The notes under the pieces are model-generated. The model worked only from the letters and a program-made list of their open reading frames with translations. It was not told where the DNA came from and did no database searches. A stretch of DNA of 64,000 nucleotides from Novosphingobium acidiphilum DSM 19966. Lineage in GTDB: Bacteria > Pseudomonadota > Alphaproteobacteria > Sphingomonadales > Sphingomonadaceae. The translations under genes were made by a program, and so were the position numbers. Location of the stretch: assembly GCF_000429005.1 (NCBI RefSeq), contig NZ_AUBA01000007.1, forward strand, positions 62,001-126,000, in the 5' to 3' direction. This document shows, in pieces, positions 60,344 to 64,000 of this stretch. Positions within the stretch are counted from its first letter, which is position 1; every line of letters begins with the position of its first letter.

Positions 60344-62589
60344 GGCTGCGCGGCCCGGTCCGGCGGGGCCTGGTCGGTATAGGCATCGAGTTTGCGCAGA
60401 CCCTGCACGATGTCCGGATTGGCCATGAAGGATTTCCACAACAGACCGGTCCGATAGTTTTCGACCATGGCCACAATCGGCGCCTGGTTTAGCCCCATAT
60501 AGTGGGTTGCCACCCAGTGCTGGCCGGGGTTGTAATTGTCGCGCGGGCCATAAATGCCCCACAGGTCCTGGCCCAGATCGCGGTAATAATGCTTGAACGC
60601 CGCCATCGATTGCTGCGGCGTATAAGGAAACGAGGACAAGGCGCCGGTCAGCGTGATGGTGCCTTCGTCGTTCAAACTGTCGGGTGCAGGCGTGGTGTAC
60701 CCTTTGAAACCAAAGCTTGCCGTCAGGCCCCAGGCATCGCTGCCATAGCCCTTGAAGTGGCCGGGATTGTCAACGCACCAGGCATGATTGATCCGCGCGA
60801 TATTGCGATTGTTGGCAAAATACGACGGGGTATAGCGATCACGCAGGGTGTGCGGATCGAAACCCATGAAGGTGTATTGGGTAAAAAACAGTGGCCCCCC
60901 TCTGCCCACCCCGACATCGAGCCTGATACCGGCATACGTGTGGCCATTGGCGTAGTGATCGCCATCGTGCGTTCCCGACCAGCCGGCACGATACGAATAG
61001 GCCTGGTCATTCTGGCCAGCCCAGCCCGAATAGTACATGGCCGGTGGCACCGGATGGGTGGGTGACGAAATTGCCAGCAGATAGACCGCCATCGTCTCGT
61101 TGAAACCGATCAGCGGATGATGGATCTGGAAACCCCATTGCGGTGACCAGTGCCAGTAGAGGAACGGGCTCGTGTCGGTCTGGCGAAACCAGTCCCATTC
61201 CACGCCTTCCCACAGCCGCGTGATCCGCCGGTCCAGCGCCTGTTCGTGCGCATCGTCATGGTTGAAATATTGCCGCGCAGTCAGCAGCCCCTGGATCAGG
61301 TAGGACGTTTCCAGAATATCGGCGCCATTGTCCAGCTGACCGAACAACGGCATCGTCGCGCCCGTGGCATCGTTCATGTAATGCGACCAGGCACCATGAT
61401 ATTTCGGCGCAAGTTCCAGAAAGCCGACAATTTTTTCAACCCGTTCCCGTGCCGCGTCGCGGGTGACGAAACCGCGGTCGGCACCAACGACCAGCGCCAT
61501 CAGGCCAAAGCCGCTGGCGGCGGTGGCCACGATACGATCATCGCCTGGCAGATTTTCGTGCGCCATGCCCGAATGCGCGCCGGCGCCTTCCCAATAATAG
61601 TGGAATGCTTCTTCCTGCAGCATGGTCAGCAGTTCGTCATCGCCGAGCGCGCGGCTGGCGGCTTCAACCGTTGCCGAAGGCGCAGAAACCGCGTCGCCGG
61701 CATCGGCCTGCGCGATCCGGTACCGCGCCCGGATGCCGCTTTGCCCGACAAAGTCGACGAAGCGGTGAATGCCGGGCAATTGTATGCCCAGCGGTTTGAA
61801 CGGTGCGCCGTTGAGCGAACGGTAAATCACCGTGTGATCAAACCCGGCCGCTTCGGGTGCGTCCCAGCTCAGCGTGATATGGCGGTCATAGCCTTTGGCT
61901 ACCAGATTGGTCGGGGTTGTCAGGATCGCGCGGTCCGCAGGGGCATTGCTGTCGGTGTTGTCCACACGCACGTCATCGATGATCAGGCGATGTTCCACGC
62001 CATCGGCGCGGCCCTGGCTGAAAATCACGCTTTGCAAACGTTCGGGATGAAACCGGTAGACCGATTGCGAAGCCAGCGTATCCATCGGGATCTGCACCTG
62101 AACCCAGGTCTGCGCCGGCAGATCGCGCCCGACATAGCCCGTCAGCGGCACAGGGCTGGTAAAGCTGCCCGGCATCGTCGCCACCTGCAGGCCGTTCACC
62201 GCGTCGGACAGCTGAATATTGGGCAGATCGGCAGCGGCGATCGGCTGTTCGGACCAGATCCAGAACTTGAGAATCCGGCCATCCATCTCGGGATAGCGAT
62301 TGGGGAAATTCATCAGATGAATTTCCGCATCCCACGCCCCGCCGACGCGTGAATTCCAGGCCAGGCGCAGGGCATTGGGCGGAGTGCGGAAATGCGCAGT
62401 GTCCACCGGCAATCTGGAATCGATGTTTTCAAGGGTCGAAGGGCTGACCGCGGTTGCCGTCGAAAAGACATAGAGGTCATGCGCAAGGCTGTTGTCGAAC
62501 ACCACGTGGCGGTAATAGGCCGTCTGGGCCATTGCCGGTGATGCGATCAACAACGCGCCGACAACGGCGCCTGCCAACACCCTGATCAT
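60340..62589 (-). CDS. Secreted GH144-like glycoamylase-domain protein with N-terminal beta domains
   Basis: A 749-residue exported enzyme. Signal peptide RVLAGAVVGALLIASPAMA-Q. Residues about 25-230 are a jelly-roll carbohydrate-binding-like module (FWIWSEQPIAAADLPNIQLS ... LIIDDVRVDN), residues about 235-325 a fibronectin III-like domain (ITLSWDAPEAAGFDHTVIYR), and residues about 330-740 the 'glycoamylase' domain of GH144: EWDWFRQTDTSPFLYWHWSP, WGFQIHHPLIGFNETMAVYL, FMGFDPHTLRDRY, YGSDAWGLTASFGFKGYTTP, GIYGPRDNYNPGQHWVATHY. Characterised GH144 enzymes are endo-beta-1,2-glucanases. ATG 62589 follows GGGTGGGG. It lies 26 bases after another GH144 gene. Confidence 0.88.
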   Translation of the reverse strand: MIRVLAGAVVGALLIASPAMAQTAYYRHVVFDNSLAHDLYVFSTATAVSPSTLENIDSRLPVDTAHFRTPPNALRLAWNSRVGGAWDAEIHLMNFPNRYPEMDGRILKFWIWSEQPIAAADLPNIQLSDAVNGLQVATMPGSFTSPVPLTGYVGRDLPAQTWVQVQIPMDTLASQSVYRFHPERLQSVIFSQGRADGVEHRLIIDDVRVDNTDSNAPADRAILTTPTNLVAKGYDRHITLSWDAPEAAGFDHTVIYRSLNGAPFKPLGIQLPGIHRFVDFVGQSGIRARYRIAQADAGDAVSAPSATVEAASRALGDDELLTMLQEEAFHYYWEGAGAHSGMAHENLPGDDRIVATAASGFGLMALVVGADRGFVTRDAARERVEKIVGFLELAPKYHGAWSHYMNDATGATMPLFGQLDNGADILETSYLIQGLLTARQYFNHDDAHEQALDRRITRLWEGVEWDWFRQTDTSPFLYWHWSPQWGFQIHHPLIGFNETMAVYLLAISSPTHPVPPAMYYSGWAGQNDQAYSYRAGWSGTHDGDHYANGHTYAGIRLDVGVGRGGPLFFTQYTFMGFDPHTLRDRYTPSYFANNRNIARINHAWCVDNPGHFKGYGSDAWGLTASFGFKGYTTPAPDSLNDEGTITLTGALSSFPYTPQQSMAAFKHYYRDLGQDLWGIYGPRDNYNPGQHWVATHYMGLNQAPIVAMVENYRTGLLWKSFMANPDIVQGLRKLDAYTDQAPPDRAAQP

Positions 62590-62615
62590 GTCGCCCCACC
62601 CTTCCCTGTTGGTAT

Positions 62616-64000
62616 TCAGCCCAGCCATCCACCTGTAAAACCGGCCCGCACCAGGCCACGACGGACGTGCGCGGAACGGCGCATCACGCGCCACACCGCC
62701 TCGGTCCGGTAATTTGCCAGCATTCCCAGGATCGGCCCCTGGTCGAGGCCAAGCCAGTCGGTTGCCACCCACCCGGAATATGCGTCGACCGACCCTGTGT
62801 CGACGCGCACCGACGTGTCGCGAAAGCTGGGGTTGAAGCTGTCGCGAAAACCATATTCGCCATACAGGCGCGCGCCATAGCGGCGGTGGAGCGCAAGCGC
62901 TGCGGGGATGCATATTTCCGGCGCGAACGGCATCGACGACAGCGCGGCCGTCGGGGCCAGCGTGCCATCGTCAAACCCATCGGGCTCATCCACCGGACCG
63001 CGCGCGCTATACCCTCTGAAATGTGCGGTGCGCCCCTGGCGCGGAGCCGCGAAATTGCCCGGTCCATCGCAGGCGCACAGACCCCAGATGGTGTCGCCAT
63101 ATCCATCCCACCCCATCGGGTTGGCGATGCAATAGGCTCTGTTGGCATAAGTCTCGCGGCGGCTGTTTTCAAAATAGTCGAAGCCGGCGGCGCGCATCGG
63201 CGCGTCGTAAATCCCGCGGAAATCGATCCACATCTCGCTGTACTGGTGCATGCACAGCGCCGCAAAGGCCAGGTGCCGCCGGCTGCCTTCGCCGCGCCAG
63301 AAACGGTCATAGGGCGCGGTCCAGGCATTCCAGCTGCCGTCCCGCGCCGGGTGCCGCCCCGAACCCAGCGCCAGAATATAGACCATCTTGCCTTCGTTAT
63401 AACCGTCCCATACGCGTTCGATAAAGCCGCTCTCGGGATGCCAGCCCATCGAGATCGCCAGGCCGGTCTTGGTGTCAGCGCGCTGAAACCAGTCCCATTC
63501 CGCCCGGTCGACCAGATCCACCGCCAGGCGCCGGATCTCGGCTTCTTCGGGATGGTTGCCATCGAACCAGCCGGCGGAAAAAAGTGCGCCAAGATGCAGC
63601 ATCGTCGTATCGACGGTCGACAGCTCGCAATCGCGGTAGCGCAGCCCGGTGTGCATATCGAGAAAGTGATAGAAAAAACCGCGATACCCGGCCGTGCCGC
63701 GATTGCCCGCGCCCGTCGGCAACCCACCCAGAAAACGCAAGGTCACCAGCGTGCGCTGACGCGCGTCGGCGCGTGAAATCCAGCCGCGTTCCACCCCCAG
63801 CGGATACGCCGTCAGCGCAAAGCCGATCGCCGCAATGCTGGCAAAGGACGGCGTCGGCCAGCGGTCGGGCACCATGCCGTTGGCCGGATTGGCGCGTTCC
63901 CAGAAAAAGCGGAACGTGCGGTGTTCGATGTCGTCAAACAGCGCGGGCAACGCGGGCGCAGCACCCGTGCCAATGGCCTGCGCCAGGGCTGGTCCGGCGG
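62616..64000 (-). CDS. GH144-like glycoamylase-domain protein, 5' end outside the window
   Basis: The frame stays open past the right edge. At least 460 residues are seen. The visible N-terminal part, AGPALAQAIGTGAAPALPAL, looks like the end of a signal peptide (cleavage after ALAQA), so only its first residues are missing; TTG 63950 is not a plausible start. The rest is a single glycoamylase domain: DIEHRTFRFFWERANPANG, GFALTAYPLGVERGWIS, ISMGWHPESGFIERVWDGYN, HQYSEMWIDFRGIYDAPM, YGDTIWGLCACDGPGNFAAP, YGEYGFRDSFNPSF, GWVATDWLGLDQGPILGML. It is probably a beta-1,2-glucan-active hydrolase and leads this operon. Confidence 0.88.
   Translation of the reverse strand, partial: AGPALAQAIGTGAAPALPALFDDIEHRTFRFFWERANPANGMVPDRWPTPSFASIAAIGFALTAYPLGVERGWISRADARQRTLVTLRFLGGLPTGAGNRGTAGYRGFFYHFLDMHTGLRYRDCELSTVDTTMLHLGALFSAGWFDGNHPEEAEIRRLAVDLVDRAEWDWFQRADTKTGLAISMGWHPESGFIERVWDGYNEGKMVYILALGSGRHPARDGSWNAWTAPYDRFWRGEGSRRHLAFAALCMHQYSEMWIDFRGIYDAPMRAAGFDYFENSRRETYANRAYCIANPMGWDGYGDTIWGLCACDGPGNFAAPRQGRTAHFRGYSARGPVDEPDGFDDGTLAPTAALSSMPFAPEICIPAALALHRRYGARLYGEYGFRDSFNPSFRDTSVRVDTGSVDAYSGWVATDWLGLDQGPILGMLANYRTEAVWRVMRRSAHVRRGLVRAGFTGGWLG

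Noticed and set aside
1..64000. tRNA, rRNA or insertion sequence
   Set aside because: No cloverleaf-like clusters, rRNA segments, transposase motifs or flanking direct repeats were recognised on reading; a dedicated scan would be needed to exclude a small RNA.

Overview
The window looks like chromosome of a GC-rich alphaproteobacterium, most probably a sphingomonad (Novosphingobium-like). That placement is inferred from the codon use, a large TonB receptor with a typical plug, and the mix of NnrU, YceI, OFA-type MFS and GH144 genes. No rRNA, tRNA, CRISPR array or insertion sequence was recognised. Genes are tightly packed and no gap between genes exceeds 300 bases.

Layout. 1-4236 holds the end of an aspartyl beta-hydroxylase-like gene, an orphan Flp-type pilin, a SulP transporter with a ParB-like gene, an HNH-like gene and a YceI protein. 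4282-9972 (minus) is an OFA-type MFS gene behind an operon of a TonB receptor and two DUF1989 proteins (UAAP1/UAAP2, now known as carboxyguanidine deiminase subunits). 10130-12769 (plus) is a compact cassette: a divergent Lgt homologue, a radical SAM protein of the tetraether-lipid-synthase (Tes/MJ0619) type, and two tandem paralogous small membrane proteins. A decayed copy of the TonB plug follows it. 12988-14846 is a chemoreceptor with a small upstream gene. 15086-24251 (minus) is LysR - NitT/TauT-type ABC transporter - biotin carboxylase of the urea/guanidine family - allophanate hydrolase.

The two guanidine blocks share the same palindrome, CATAGA-N5-TCTATG, in front of the TonB operon and in front of the ABC/carboxylase operon. 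The carboxylase has Asp (708) where urea carboxylases have Asn. I therefore read both blocks as one LysR-controlled guanidine-assimilation regulon: outer-membrane and inner-membrane uptake, carboxylation, deimination, then allophanate hydrolysis to ammonia.

24313-28530 (minus) degrades carnitine (carnitine dehydrogenase-thioesterase fusion, BKACE, SDR, Zn-alcohol dehydrogenase). A second block at 39033-46074 has a CdhR-like AraC regulator with an MFS transporter, and divergently a gamma-butyrobetaine-hydroxylase-like oxygenase lacking the usual Cys ligands, a PhnZ/TmpB-like HD diiron oxygenase, a canonical gamma-butyrobetaine hydroxylase, a class II aldolase and a 2-hydroxyacid dehydrogenase. 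Direct repeats (TGTCGYAAA-type half-sites 21 bp apart) occur in both control regions and tie the blocks into one quaternary-ammonium regulon, probably ending in glycine betaine.

Between them lie a 1332-residue Pls/PosA-type synthetase (epsilon-poly-lysine synthetase architecture), NnrU, a GH16 / MBL-fold / alpha-beta hydrolase operon, and an NCS1-type permease with a hydrolase. 46125-51514 has an NAPE-PLD-like MBL gene, a class A acid phosphatase, a two-component system and a DHA2 efflux gene. 51652-64000 (minus) is a secreted/surface block: a 2133-residue PGRS-like glycine-rich protein with eight long modules, a secreted protein of unknown family, and two GH144 (beta-1,2-glucanase-type) proteins, the last running off the window.
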